A stretch of DNA of 64,000 nt from Pseudomonas fluorescens (GCF_002022275.1 NZ_MSDF01000054.1:1-64000); one strand, 5' to 3'. Positions 1 to 8,726 are shown, counted from the stretch's first letter. Notes: generated by a model from the letters alone, not told the origin. Made by a program: numbers and translations.

Positions 1-64
1 ACCCGCTGTAAGAGCGGAACCGATATCAGCCGTTACCCAAATAACGGATATGTACACAACCAAA

Positions 65-92
65 CCGCCATCGCAGGCAAGCCAGCTCCCAC
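65..92. repeat. Single REP half-element
   Basis: One arm of the Pseudomonas REP palindrome (CGCAGGCAAGCCAGCTCCCAC) without a partner. Just left of it, positions 3-17 (CCGCT/AGCGG) and 30-47 (CCGTTA/TAACGG) form two further small hairpins, which may belong to a longer intergenic repeat cut by the window edge. Confidence 0.75.
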
Positions 93-116
93 ATAAAATC
101 GGTTCCCCCCAGAAAG

Positions 117-1394
117 CTACTCAGCATACGCCCACGTCATCCGAAACGACGCCCCACCCCACTCCGAATCCAGCACCTCCACCCTCCCGCCATGCCATTG
201 ACTAACCCGCTGCACCAACGCCAAACCCAAGCCAAACCCCCCGGTACGCCGATCCCGACTGGCATCAAGCCGCATAAACGGCTCGAAAATCTTCGTACGC
301 CCATCCAGCGGCACACCGGGCCCATCGTCACTCACACGCACTTCATAACCGCTGCCAAACTTGACCAACGACACTTCCACCCGACGCTCTGCATAGCGAA
401 TGGCATTACGCAGCAGGTTGATCACAGCCCGCGCCATAAACCGCGGTTCAATCCGGATGAAATCAACCTCACAGGTACGCAACGACAACTGTATCCCCGC
501 CGCCTCGGCCTCCAGGGCCACACTGCCGATCACACTGTCGAGCCAACTGTGGGCCTCAATATTTTCCCGGGTAACCTGAGTCGCCCCACGTTCCAGACTG
601 GCATAGGTCAACAACTCGGAAACCATCTCCTCCAGCTCCCCAAGATCAGCGTACATGTCGGCAATCAGTTCGCGACTCTTACGCGGGTCAGCCTGTTGCT
701 TGAGCTGATCAAGCTCAAACGACAACCGCGCAATCGGCGTGCGCAATTCATGCGAAACCGCATTAGTCAGCTCGCGCTGATTGGCGATCAGGCTTTCAAT
801 GCGCTCGGCCATCTGGTTGAAGTGCCCCGCCAGCTCACGCACGGTCGAACGGCGTGGCAGCAGGATGCGCGAACCGAGGTCGTTGTCGCCAAAGCGCTGC
901 GCAGCCAGGCGGATATGCTCCAGGTCACGCCAGTGGGGGCGCACCCAGAAATACAGGACGATCGCCAGGCTCACACCCAGGAAACTATAGGCCCACAGGT
1001 ACAACCATTTGGGTTCTTCAGGCAGCTTGATGTCCAGCAGTTGCGGGCCGTCATCAATGGTGGTGATGAACTCCATAAAGTCGCCGCGCACCACCAGTTG
1101 GCCATTGGCGAGAAACCGCTGCTCACGCGCGGTGAGTGCCAGGGTATCGCGCTGCACCAACTTCAGGCGCAACCCATAATGGGTTTGAAGCTCCGCCAGC
1201 CGCGCCTCCCGGGCGGCCCCCTGCACAGGCCGTAGTTGCTCCACCACGCCATAAGCCGGGCCCCGCAGTGCTTCGCGGTTATACACTTCGTTGGCTTCGG
1301 GAAGCAGCTCGTCGAAGGTGTAGTTGACCAACCAGATCGCGCCCGCCAACCCCAGCGCCAGGATCACATACAGGCGCAAAAACAGCCGCAGCAT
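117..1394 (-). CDS. rstB: RstB-like sensor histidine kinase
   Basis: Inner-membrane histidine kinase of 425 residues, pairing with the response regulator immediately upstream. Residues about 5-25 form a first membrane helix, followed by a periplasmic region of about 110 residues and a second helix at about 131-150. A HAMP linker follows, then the dimerisation box SHELRTP with the phospho-acceptor His215. The ATPase domain carries the N box (LLRNAIRYA), G1 (DDGPGVP) and G2 (GFGLGLALV). The start codon follows the rstA stop with no gap, and the GGGAGGT Shine-Dalgarno lies within the end of rstA, so the two are co-translated. Family assignment rests mainly on the partner regulator, which strongly resembles E. 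coli RstA. In P. aeruginosa the related system is called BfmRS. The inducing signal cannot be read from the sequence. Confidence 0.88.
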   Translation of the reverse strand: MLRLFLRLYVILALGLAGAIWLVNYTFDELLPEANEVYNREALRGPAYGVVEQLRPVQGAAREARLAELQTHYGLRLKLVQRDTLALTAREQRFLANGQLVVRGDFMEFITTIDDGPQLLDIKLPEEPKWLYLWAYSFLGVSLAIVLYFWVRPHWRDLEHIRLAAQRFGDNDLGSRILLPRRSTVRELAGHFNQMAERIESLIANQRELTNAVSHELRTPIARLSFELDQLKQQADPRKSRELIADMYADLGELEEMVSELLTYASLERGATQVTRENIEAHSWLDSVIGSVALEAEAAGIQLSLRTCEVDFIRIEPRFMARAVINLLRNAIRYAERRVEVSLVKFGSGYEVRVSDDGPGVPLDGRTKIFEPFMRLDASRDRRTGGFGLGLALVQRVSQWHGGRVEVLDSEWGGASFRMTWAYAE

Positions 1395-2102
1395 CTAGAC
1401 CTCCCACGCAAACGGGTTGAACAGGTAGCCCTTGCCCCAGATGGTCTTGATGCACACCGGCTCGCGCGGGTTGTCATTGAGCTTGGCGCGCAGCTTGCTG
1501 ATATACACATCGACGCTGCGGTTGAGCCCGTCGAAGGCGATACCGCGCATGCGGTTGAGGATATCGTCGCGGGACAGAATGTTTCCGGAGTTACTGGCCA
1601 GCAGCCACAACAGTTCGAACTCCATGGTGGTCAGGTCAATCTTTTCACCGCCGAGGCTGACCACCCGGCAACTGCGATCAATCGACAAACGGCCAAACTC
1701 CAGGAAATCGCGCACCGTGGGCTCGGGCACCTGACGGCGTTGCAGCGCACGCAAACGCGCGAGCAGCACCGGCGGCTTGATGGGTTTGATCACGTAGTCG
1801 TCAGCGCCGGACTCCAGGCCCAGAATGTGGTCCAGGTCGTCTTCCTTGGCGGTCAGAATGACGATGGGTGTATCCGACACATTACGAATCTCACGGCACA
1901 CGTGCAGGCCGCTCTGGCCCGGCAACATCAAGTCGAGCACAACGATCTTCGGCTTGAAGTCGAGAAACACCGCCAAGGCCTCGTCGCCCCGGTGCACCAC
2001 GCGCACCTCGAAACCGTGTTGCGACAAGAAATGTGCGATCAGCCCTGCCAGCTTTTCATCGTCCTCAACGAGCAGGACCTTGCCCAGACCCAGGTTTTCC
2101 AT
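1395..2102 (-). CDS. rstA: RstA-like OmpR-family response regulator
   Basis: Cytoplasmic two-component regulator of 235 residues. The receiver domain shows the acidic pair D14/D15, phospho-acceptor D57 (VLDLMLPG) and the conserved lysine in DYVIKP. The C-terminal winged helix carries the OmpR/PhoB signature DGLNRSVDVYISKLRAKL and ends in KGYLFNPFAWE, very close to E. coli RstA. It is first in a two-gene operon with rstB, whose start directly abuts its stop. A GAG-type ribosome site lies about five bases before the ATG. Targets and inducing conditions are not visible. Confidence 0.9.
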   Translation of the reverse strand: MENLGLGKVLLVEDDEKLAGLIAHFLSQHGFEVRVVHRGDEALAVFLDFKPKIVVLDLMLPGQSGLHVCREIRNVSDTPIVILTAKEDDLDHILGLESGADDYVIKPIKPPVLLARLRALQRRQVPEPTVRDFLEFGRLSIDRSCRVVSLGGEKIDLTTMEFELLWLLASNSGNILSRDDILNRMRGIAFDGLNRSVDVYISKLRAKLNDNPREPVCIKTIWGKGYLFNPFAWEV

Positions 2103-2139
2103 AAATTCTCAGTGTGGAGGCTCGAATTGAAGTGCTAGC

Positions 2140-2145
2140 ATTATA
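2140..2145 (-). promoter_or_regulatory. Perfect -10 (TATAAT) of the rstAB promoter, no -35
   Basis: On the minus strand TATAAT lies 38-43 bases before the rstA start. The stretch where a -35 would fall is a C/G run unlike TTGACA. A perfect -10 with no -35 is typical of activator-dependent promoters, possibly RstA autoregulation, which is inference. Confidence 0.45.
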
Positions 2146-2262
2146 GTCAGCATGACTCCCCCCCCGCGCATAAGCCTCGCACGGCCTGACAAAAGCTTCA
2201 TGCTTTTAAGAGTTTTTAACAATTAAACTGAAATGTTTAACGCCTTTCACTGAGGAGATGCG

Positions 2263-3462
2263 ATGCGCAAAGATTACCTGGCCTTCTTCGTTTCACTGTT
2301 CATGTCGCGGCTCGCGGATCAGATACTGCTGTTTATCGTGCCGCTGGTGGTGTTTCAGACCACCAATAGTGTGTCCTGGGCCGGGTTGGCGTTTTTTGTG
2401 GAGTCGCTGCCGCGCTATCTGGCGTTCCCGATATGCGGGGCATTGTGCGACCGGATTTCACCGGTGCGCATCCTGCATATCAGCCAGATTTACAGGGCGC
2501 TGGTCTGTGTGGTGGCCGTGGCCTTATACGGAATGTTCGACGGTATTTACTGGCTGGTGATCCTGTCAGCAATATGTGGGGTGTTGACTACCCAAGGCAT
2601 CATGGCGCGGGAAGTGCTGATGCCACATGTATTCAAGGACTACAGCTACGCCAAAACCTTGTCTTACTCGCAGATTGCCGACCAGAGCGGTCTGGTACTC
2701 GGGCCGCTGGTAGCGGCACTGATGCTGGAGGTATGGGCTTGGCACTGGGTGGTGATCGGGGTCGCCGGGCTGTTTGTACTGGCTGATGTTGCGATGCGAA
2801 TCTGGCAGAGCAGCACTACGGACAATCTCGAAATCCACCCGCACAAAAAAGGCCCCTTGTTGCAACCGCTGCTTATCGCATTCACGCACATCGCCAGGCT
2901 GAACGAACTCAAACGCATCATTGTACTGGCCGTCGGGATCAACCTGCTCTATGGCGTGATCATGGCCACGTCCGCCGCAATGGTCACTGGCCAATACGCC
3001 GAGAGCAAAGACTCGTACGCCCTGCTGCAAACCGCCAGCGCATTGGTGACTATTTCCATCCTGTTTTACCTGGCGCGCTCCAAGTTGACCCTGAAACTGA
3101 TGGGTGGTCTGTCGTATACGATGATGACACTGGGTGCGCTGATCATGGCCATCAGCCCGACTTTTTGGGGTTATACCCTGGGCTTTCTGGTGATGTTCGG
3201 TTTTGAGAAGATGTTCAGCGTGTACATGCGCAGCACACGCCAGCGCGTGATTCCGGTGAAGGATTTCGGCAAGACCGTGGGCGTGATCACCTTGCTCAAC
3301 AACCTGGCCCAACCGCTGGCCGGGCTGATGATTGCGCTGCTGGCGGCGCCTTTGGGCACGCAGACGGTCATCCTGCTGCTCACTGGGATCACCGCGCTGC
3401 TCGGCGTAGCGGTGGCCTCAGGCTGGTACGCCACTGTGGAAGCGGAACTCGAGGTCGGGTGA
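2263..3462 (+). CDS. MFS transporter
   Basis: Integral membrane protein of 399 residues with about 12 hydrophobic segments and the MFS A-type loop between helices 2 and 3 (GALCDRISPVRIL). The overall pattern resembles the EntS/MFS_3 exporter branch, but the substrate cannot be deduced. A strong GAGGAG ribosome site lies five bases before the chosen ATG. It is divergent from rstAB. The upstream 160 bases contain two A/T-rich inverted repeats, AAAAGC-N5-GCTTTT near 2191 and TTAAAC-N6-GTTTAA at 2223-2240, which could be operator sites. Its last 45 bases overlap the 3' end of the convergent miaE gene. Confidence 0.85.
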   Translation: MRKDYLAFFVSLFMSRLADQILLFIVPLVVFQTTNSVSWAGLAFFVESLPRYLAFPICGALCDRISPVRILHISQIYRALVCVVAVALYGMFDGIYWLVILSAICGVLTTQGIMAREVLMPHVFKDYSYAKTLSYSQIADQSGLVLGPLVAALMLEVWAWHWVVIGVAGLFVLADVAMRIWQSSTTDNLEIHPHKKGPLLQPLLIAFTHIARLNELKRIIVLAVGINLLYGVIMATSAAMVTGQYAESKDSYALLQTASALVTISILFYLARSKLTLKLMGGLSYTMMTLGALIMAISPTFWGYTLGFLVMFGFEKMFSVYMRSTRQRVIPVKDFGKTVGVITLLNNLAQPLAGLMIALLAAPLGTQTVILLLTGITALLGVAVASGWYATVEAELEVG

Positions 3463-4020
3463 TTCGATCAGTTCCTGTTCGGCCACCCTCACCCGCTCGA
3501 TCACCTGGGCGATGTCCTTGGCGTCACCATACTGGTACGCCAACTTCAAATACCCCTGGAAGTGCCGCGCTTCGCTTTTCAGCAAGCCGAAGTAGAACTT
3601 GCCGAGTTCTTCGTCCAAATGCGGCACCAGCGCTTCGAAACGCTCGCAACTGCGCGCTTCGATAAACGCGCCAACCACCAGCGTATCCACCAGTTTGACC
3701 GGTTCATGGGTGCGCACTACTTTGCGCAGACCCGAGGCATATCGCCCGGCGTGCAGTTGACGCAGCTCGACCTTGCGCTTTTTCATCAGGCGCATGACCT
3801 GTTCGTGGTGCACCAGCTCTTCACGGGCCAGGCGCGACATCATGCTGATCAGGTCGACATGGCCGTGGTACTTGGCCATCAGGCTCATCGCGGTGCTGGC
3901 GGCTTTGAATTCGCAGTTTTTGTGGTCGATCAGCAGGGTGTCCTGATCGGCCAGCGCGGCCTGGACCCAGGCGTCAGGGGTGCGGCAGCCGAGGAATTCG
4001 TGGATTTCGGGCAGGTTCAT
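3418..4020 (-). CDS. miaE: tRNA-(2-methylthio-N6-isopentenyl-A37) hydroxylase MiaE
   Basis: O2-dependent diiron monooxygenase that hydroxylates the isopentenyl side chain of ms2i6A37 in tRNAs reading UNN codons. About 200 residues, the usual family length. The ferritin-like fold shows iron-ligand motifs: a Glu in the first helices (NCEFKAAST), EELVHHEQ (ExxH), EARSCERF and EARHFQGY. I chose the start MNLPEIHEFLGC because family members begin there. Frame stays open 23 codons further upstream, with another ATG at 4041. The 3' end overlaps the convergent MFS gene by 45 bases. It is divergent from the ANR-box-controlled stress-protein gene, so an oxygen-requiring enzyme lies beside an anaerobically induced promoter. 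Confidence 0.92.
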   Translation of the reverse strand: MNLPEIHEFLGCRTPDAWVQAALADQDTLLIDHKNCEFKAASTAMSLMAKYHGHVDLISMMSRLAREELVHHEQVMRLMKKRKVELRQLHAGRYASGLRKVVRTHEPVKLVDTLVVGAFIEARSCERFEALVPHLDEELGKFYFGLLKSEARHFQGYLKLAYQYGDAKDIAQVIERVRVAEQELIESPDLEFRFHSGVPA

Positions 4021-4094
4021 CGGGCTCACGGTCAAAAGCATCACAAAAGGGCGCCGATTATACCGACCGCGCCGCAGACCACCAGCCACCGGCC

Positions 4095-4143
4095 TTGATG
4101 TGTATCAACATGACGTGCGCCCGTGAGCAACTATAGTTGTTCA
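4095..4143 (+). promoter_or_regulatory. ANR/FNR class II promoter of the usp gene
   Basis: TTGAT-GTGT-ATCAA at 4095-4108 matches the ANR/FNR consensus exactly. A good -10 (TATAGT) lies at 4132-4137, giving a start near 4143 and placing the box centre at about -41.5, the class II spacing for FNR-type activation. The coding start is at 4174. This indicates oxygen-limited induction of the downstream gene. The box also lies 75-88 bases before miaE on the other strand. Confidence 0.85.
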
Positions 4144-4173
4144 ACGCCCCGTCTTTATCTGGAGAACCCGAAC

Positions 4174-5037
4174 ATGCAAGCCATTCGCAGCATTTTGGTG
4201 GTGATCGAGCCCGAGCATGCGGAAAGCCTGGCCTTAAAGCGCGCCAAGCTGATCGCCGGGGTCACCGGCGCGCATCTGCATTTGCTGGTCTGCGATAAAA
4301 AGCATGAACACTCGGCGCTGCTCAGCCTGCTCAAGTCGGGCTTGCAGGAGGACGGCTACAGCGTAACCACCGAGCAGGCGTGGAATGACAGCCTGCATGA
4401 AACCATCATCGACGTGCAGCTGGCCGAAGGCTGTGGGCTGGTAGTCAAGCAACACTTCCCCGACAGCCCGCTGAAAAAGGCCTTGCTGACCCCGGCGGAC
4501 TGGAAACTGCTGCGCTACTGCCCTACCCCCGTGCTGCTGGTGAAAACCGCCACGCCCTGGGCGGGCAAGGTGGTGCTGGCGGCGATTGATGTGGGCAATA
4601 CCGACAGCGAACACCAGGCGCTGCACAACACCATCATCGACCATGGGTTCGACATTGCGCGGCTGGCCAAGGCGCAATTGCACGTGATCAGCGCGCATCC
4701 TTCACCGATGCTGTCAGCGGCGGACCCGACCTTCCAGCTCAAGGAAACCATCGAGGCGCGCTATCGCGAGCAGTGCAAGGCGTTTCAGGCGGAGTTCGAT
4801 GTGGATGACGCCCACCTGCACATCGAGGAAGGCCCGGCGGATGTGTTGATTCCGTTTGCGGCGCATAAATGGCAGGCGGCGGTGACGATTATTGGAACCG
4901 TGGCGCGTACGGGGATTTCCGGGGCGTTGATCGGGAATACGGCGGAGGTGGTGCTAGACGCTGTTGAGGGTGACGTGCTGGTGCTTAAGCCGGAGGCGTT
5001 GATGGATCATCTGCAAGAGCTGGCCACCAAGGCATGA
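4174..5037 (+). CDS. Tandem-domain universal stress protein (UspE-like)
   Basis: Cytoplasmic protein of 287 residues with two Usp folds: residues about 1-130, starting QAIRSILVVIEP, and about 135-280, starting GKVVLAAIDVGN. The second domain ends in a nucleotide-binding-like loop (GTVARTGISGALIGNTAEVVL), matching the G-X2-G-X9-G-(S/T) pattern of ATP-binding Usp proteins. I chose the ATG after GGAG (4161-4164); an upstream in-frame ATG has no ribosome site and lies before the predicted transcription start. Usp proteins of this kind in P. aeruginosa are ANR-controlled and support anaerobic survival. The upstream box suggests the same here. Confidence 0.9.
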   Translation: MQAIRSILVVIEPEHAESLALKRAKLIAGVTGAHLHLLVCDKKHEHSALLSLLKSGLQEDGYSVTTEQAWNDSLHETIIDVQLAEGCGLVVKQHFPDSPLKKALLTPADWKLLRYCPTPVLLVKTATPWAGKVVLAAIDVGNTDSEHQALHNTIIDHGFDIARLAKAQLHVISAHPSPMLSAADPTFQLKETIEARYREQCKAFQAEFDVDDAHLHIEEGPADVLIPFAAHKWQAAVTIIGTVARTGISGALIGNTAEVVLDAVEGDVLVLKPEALMDHLQELATKA

Positions 5038-5056
5038 GAACAACGCAGATCAACAT

Positions 5057-5144
5057 GTGGGAGCGGGCTTGCTCGCGAAGAGGGGGTGCCAGCCACTGAA
5101 TTAATTGACTGACCCACCGCTTTCGCGAGCAAGCCCGCTCCCAC
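5057..5144. repeat. REPIN (paired REP, GTGGGAGCGGGCTTGCTCGCGA type)
   Basis: Two inverted REP arms with a short unrelated centre, lying between convergent genes. The arms carry the GCTCGCGA variant rather than the GCCTGCGA variant of most other copies in the window. Confidence 0.9.
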
Positions 5145-5158
5145 ATTTGTTTGTGTTG

Positions 5159-5629
5159 TCAGTCAGACAATGCATCGCGCAAGAACCCCGGCGCGATATA
5201 GCGCTGGTAATGCGCCTCGGACAAAATAAAAAACTCCCGATCAATCGCATCACGCAAATCCGGCAATGCCCAATCGCGAAACTCCGGCAACAGCACCATG
5301 CCATAGGCCTCCAGATTGGAAATCACCCGCGCGCCCCGGGCGATCAGCTGGTAGGCCCAGCAGTACTCGGACTGGTGCGGCACAAAACGAATTTTGCGCT
5401 GCTCAAGCTGCCCGCGCAGGGTCTTGGGGTCGAAAACTTCCAGCTTGCCCGTCATCACCTGCACCAACAGCTGCTCAAGCCTGAGCCACACCGCGCGTTT
5501 TTCTTCTTCGTTATAGCCATTCCACTGGATCACTTCGTGGTGGAAGCGCTTGCAGCCGCGGCACACGAGATCGCCGTAAACCGTGGAGCACAGGCCGACG
5601 CAGGGGGTCTTGATGGTGTGGTTGGACAT
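5159..5629 (-). CDS. DUF1289 domain protein
   Basis: Predicted cytoplasmic protein of 156 residues. The N terminus holds the DUF1289 cysteine pattern: TPCVGLCSTVYGDLVCRGCKR, with four cysteines spaced C-x3-C-x8-C-x2-C, plausibly a metal or iron-sulfur site. The rest is a helical domain rich in aromatic and acidic residues that I do not recognise by function. I chose the start at MSNHTIKTPC, eight codons inside the open frame, because the motif normally begins near the N terminus; the ribosome site there is weak. Function is unknown. Confidence 0.75.
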   Translation of the reverse strand: MSNHTIKTPCVGLCSTVYGDLVCRGCKRFHHEVIQWNGYNEEEKRAVWLRLEQLLVQVMTGKLEVFDPKTLRGQLEQRKIRFVPHQSEYCWAYQLIARGARVISNLEAYGMVLLPEFRDWALPDLRDAIDREFFILSEAHYQRYIAPGFLRDALSD

Positions 5630-5715
5630 GGCAGGCAACACGCAAATCAGCAAAACAGTGCCTCATGTTAGCCCTTTGTCTAACCTTCATCACCCTGCAA
5701 ACTTGGCGAGGCAAC

Positions 5716-5744
5716 TTACCTTTAGAATTTTTTTGCCGTAGAAT
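5716..5744 (+). promoter_or_regulatory. Candidate acnB promoter
   Basis: TTACCT (5716-5721) and TAGAAT (5739-5744) are 17 bases apart, a weak sigma70 match about 280 bases before acnB. Transcription from here would include the structured leader that follows. Weak -35, so tentative. Confidence 0.3.
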
Positions 5745-5776
5745 CATCCGGCCTTGTAAGGCGCCAATAGTCCATT

Positions 5777-5913
5777 GGAAGCTGTTTTCAAAGCGTCACG
5801 AGCACAGTCGTTCCTTCAGAGCGGTGTTGGCGACGGTTATTTACCCGGTAAATAGCCAGCGCCAACCCTCATCAGCTCCGCTCTGCAGGCGTAAAACTTT
5901 GAAAGCAGCTTCT
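5777..5913 (+). promoter_or_regulatory. Large structured acnB leader element
   Basis: Three nested stems can be drawn by eye. Outer: 5779-5793 pairs with 5897-5911, 15 pairs with one G-U, extendable by two. Middle: 5817-5824 with 5878-5885, eight pairs. Inner: 5826-5844 with 5848-5866, 17 of 19 pairs around a three-base loop. Together they make one long, interrupted hairpin about 110 bases before the acnB start. Smaller palindromes (CCAAT/ATTGG near 5764, GTCCC/GGGAC near 5993) flank it. It could be an RNA leader element or a DNA palindrome. No small ORF is convincing inside it. Confidence 0.6.
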
Positions 5914-6023
5914 GTGAGAAATGCCGGCAGCGCTGGCTTTGCGGCCCAAAAAGCCCCCGAGCGCATGCGTGCCGATCATTTCTGGATGAGCGTCCCGTGG
6001 GACCACTGATGAGGGTAATAACT

Positions 6024-8633
6024 GTGCTTGAAGCCTACCGCAAACATATCGAAGAGCGCGCAGCACTGGGTATCGTTCCCCAGCCGCTTAACGCCGAACA
6101 AACCGCAGGCCTGGTCGAGCTGCTGAAAAATCCCCCGGCTGGCGAAGAAGAATTCCTCGTTGACCTGATCACCAACCGCATTCCACCAGGCGTTGACGAG
6201 GCTGCCTACGTCAAGGCCGGTTTCCTGTCTGCCCTGGCCAAGGGCGAAGCCACTTCCCCCCTGATCGACAAAAAGCGCGCTGTTGAACTGCTTGGCACCA
6301 TGCAAGGCGGCTACAACATCGTGACCCTGGTCGAGCTGCTGGACGACGCCACGCTGGCGCCGGTTGCTGCCGCCCAACTCAAGCACACCCTGCTGATGTT
6401 CGATGCGTTCCACGACGTCGCCGAAAAAGCCCGCAACGGCAACGAACACGCCAAAGGCGTGATCCAGTCCTGGGCTGACGGCGAGTGGTTCCGCAACCGC
6501 CCAACCCTGGCCGACAAGATCAGCCTGCGCGTGTTCAAGGTTACCGGCGAAACCAACACCGACGACCTGTCCCCTGCTCCCGATGCCTGGTCCCGCCCGG
6601 ACATCCCGCTGCACGCCCTGGCCATGCTGAAAATGGCGCGTGAAGGCATCGTGCCGGACGAGCAAGGCAAAACCGGCCCGATGAAGCAGATCGAAGAGAT
6701 GCGCGCCCATGGCTTCCCGATCGCCTACGTCGGCGACGTGGTCGGTACCGGTTCTTCGCGTAAATCGGCCACCAACTCCGTGCTGTGGTTCTTCGGCGAC
6801 GACGTGCCTTACGTGCCGAACAAGCGCGCAGGCGGCTTCTGCTTCGGCAGCAAGATCGCTCCAATCTTCTACAACACCATGGAAGATGCCGGCGCACTGC
6901 CAATCGAGTTCGACGTCACCGACATGAACATGGGCGACGTGATCGACCTGTACCCGCATGCCGGCAAAGTCTGCAAACACGGTACCGACGAAGTCATCAC
7001 CACCTTCGAAATGAAGACCCCGGTGTTGTTGGACGAAGTTCGCGCCGGCGGCCGTATTCCGCTGATCATCGGTCGCGGTCTGACCGACAAGGCACGTGCT
7101 GAACTGGGCCTGGGCCCAACCGACCTGTTCAAGTTGCCTGAAGCCCCTGTCGACACCGGCAAGGGTTTCACCCTGGCACAGAAAATGGTCGGCAAGGCCT
7201 GCGGTCTGCCAGAAGGCAAAGGCGTTCGTCCTGGCACCTACTGCGAGCCAAAGATGACCACCGTGGGTTCTCAGGACACCACCGGTCCAATGACCCGTGA
7301 CGAACTGAAAGACCTGGCGTGCCTGGGCTTCTCGACCGATCTGGTGATGCAGTCCTTCTGCCACACCGCGGCCTATCCTAAGCCGATCGACGTGACCACC
7401 CACCACACCCTGCCTGATTTCATCATGACCCGTGGCGGTATATCGCTGCGTCCAGGCGACGGCATCATCCACAGCTGGCTGAACCGCATGCTGCTGCCGG
7501 ACACCGTCGGTACCGGTGGTGACTCCCACACCCGTTTCCCGATGGGCATCTCGTTCCCGGCCGGTTCCGGTCTGGTCGCGTTCGCCGCAGCCACTGGCGT
7601 TATGCCACTGGACATGCCGGAATCGATCCTGGTGCGCTTCAAAGGCAAAATGAAACCTGGCATCACCCTGCGTGACCTGGTTCATGCCATTCCTTACTAC
7701 GCGATCCAGTCGGGCTTGCTGACGGTCGAGAAGAAAGGCAAGAAGAACGCCTTCTCCGGCCGCATCCTGGAAATCGAAGGCCTGAACGACCTGACGCTGG
7801 AACAGGCTTTCGAGCTGTCCGACGCCTCGGCTGAACGTTCTGCTGCCGGTTGCACCATCAAGCTGTCGAAAGCGTCGATCACCGAGTACCTGAACTCCAA
7901 CATCACCCTGCTGCGCTGGATGATCGGTGAAGGTTACGGCGACCCGCGTACTCTGGAACGTCGCGCCCAAGCGATGGAAGCCTGGGTCAAGAACCCTGAG
8001 CTGATGGAAGCCGATGCCGACGCCGAATACGCCGAAATCATCGAGATCGACCTGGCCGACATCAACGAGCCGATCCTCTGCGCACCAAACGACCCGGACG
8101 ATGCCCGTCTGTTGTCCAGCGTTGCCGGCGAGAAGATTGACGAAGTGTTCATCGGTTCGTGCATGACCAACATTGGTCACTTCCGCGCTGCCGGTAAACT
8201 GCTGGAGCAGGTCAAGGGTCAGCTGCCAACCCGTCTGTGGCTGTCGCCGCCGACCAAAATGGACGCTCACCAACTGACCGAAGAAGGCTACTACGGCATC
8301 TACGGTAAGGCTGGCGCACGCATGGAAATGCCGGGCTGCTCGCTGTGCATGGGTAACCAGGCACGTGTAGAGCCGAATTCGACCGTTGTGTCGACGTCGA
8401 CCCGTAACTTCCCGAACCGCCTGGGTGACGGCGCGAACGTCTACCTGGCCTCGGCTGAGCTGGCGGCTGTTGCTTCCACGCTGGGTCGCCTGCCGACGGT
8501 TGAAGAGTACATGGGTTACGCAGCGAAACTGGACACCATGGCCAGTGACGTTTACCGCTACCTGAACTTCGACCAGATCGCCGAGTTCCGCAAAATCGCA
8601 GCAAGCGCCAACATCCCGGTGATTCAAGCCTAA
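6024..8633 (+). CDS. acnB: Aconitate hydratase B
   Basis: Bifunctional aconitate/2-methylisocitrate hydratase of the TCA cycle, 869 residues, the usual AcnB length. The AcnB order is present: N-terminal HEAT-like domain (VLEAYRKHIEERA), swivel domain with GDVVGTGSSRKSATNSVLW, then the catalytic domains with GTGGDSHTRFP, GSCMTNIGHF and CSLCMGNQAR supplying the cysteine ligands of the [4Fe-4S] cluster. I chose GTG at 6024 because GAGGG at 6011-6015 sits eight bases before it and AcnB proteins start at this point. In-frame ATGs at 5997 and 6009 are alternatives. AcnB apo-protein is a known RNA-binding regulator in enterobacteria, so the long structured leader upstream is of interest for possible self-control. 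Confidence 0.96.
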   Translation: MLEAYRKHIEERAALGIVPQPLNAEQTAGLVELLKNPPAGEEEFLVDLITNRIPPGVDEAAYVKAGFLSALAKGEATSPLIDKKRAVELLGTMQGGYNIVTLVELLDDATLAPVAAAQLKHTLLMFDAFHDVAEKARNGNEHAKGVIQSWADGEWFRNRPTLADKISLRVFKVTGETNTDDLSPAPDAWSRPDIPLHALAMLKMAREGIVPDEQGKTGPMKQIEEMRAHGFPIAYVGDVVGTGSSRKSATNSVLWFFGDDVPYVPNKRAGGFCFGSKIAPIFYNTMEDAGALPIEFDVTDMNMGDVIDLYPHAGKVCKHGTDEVITTFEMKTPVLLDEVRAGGRIPLIIGRGLTDKARAELGLGPTDLFKLPEAPVDTGKGFTLAQKMVGKACGLPEGKGVRPGTYCEPKMTTVGSQDTTGPMTRDELKDLACLGFSTDLVMQSFCHTAAYPKPIDVTTHHTLPDFIMTRGGISLRPGDGIIHSWLNRMLLPDTVGTGGDSHTRFPMGISFPAGSGLVAFAAATGVMPLDMPESILVRFKGKMKPGITLRDLVHAIPYYAIQSGLLTVEKKGKKNAFSGRILEIEGLNDLTLEQAFELSDASAERSAAGCTIKLSKASITEYLNSNITLLRWMIGEGYGDPRTLERRAQAMEAWVKNPELMEADADAEYAEIIEIDLADINEPILCAPNDPDDARLLSSVAGEKIDEVFIGSCMTNIGHFRAAGKLLEQVKGQLPTRLWLSPPTKMDAHQLTEEGYYGIYGKAGARMEMPGCSLCMGNQARVEPNSTVVSTSTRNFPNRLGDGANVYLASAELAAVASTLGRLPTVEEYMGYAAKLDTMASDVYRYLNFDQIAEFRKIAASANIPVIQA

Positions 8634-8647
8634 GGTGTTGATGCAAT

Positions 8648-8687
8648 AAAAAAACGCCGCGTATCTCACGATACGCGGCGTTTTTTT
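8648..8687 (+). terminator. Rho-independent terminator after acnB
   Basis: An 11-bp GC-rich stem (CGCCGCGTATC/GATACGCGGCG) with a four-base loop, preceded by A's and followed by seven T's. It would work in both directions. Confidence 0.93.
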
Positions 8688-8726
8688 ATGCCAGGAATAC
8701 GGTATCAGCAACACCACAAAACAAAT

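Noticed and set aside
5665..6009. 114-codon open frame in the acnB leader
   Set aside because: Runs through the three nested stems, has no ribosome site, and composition is not protein-like.
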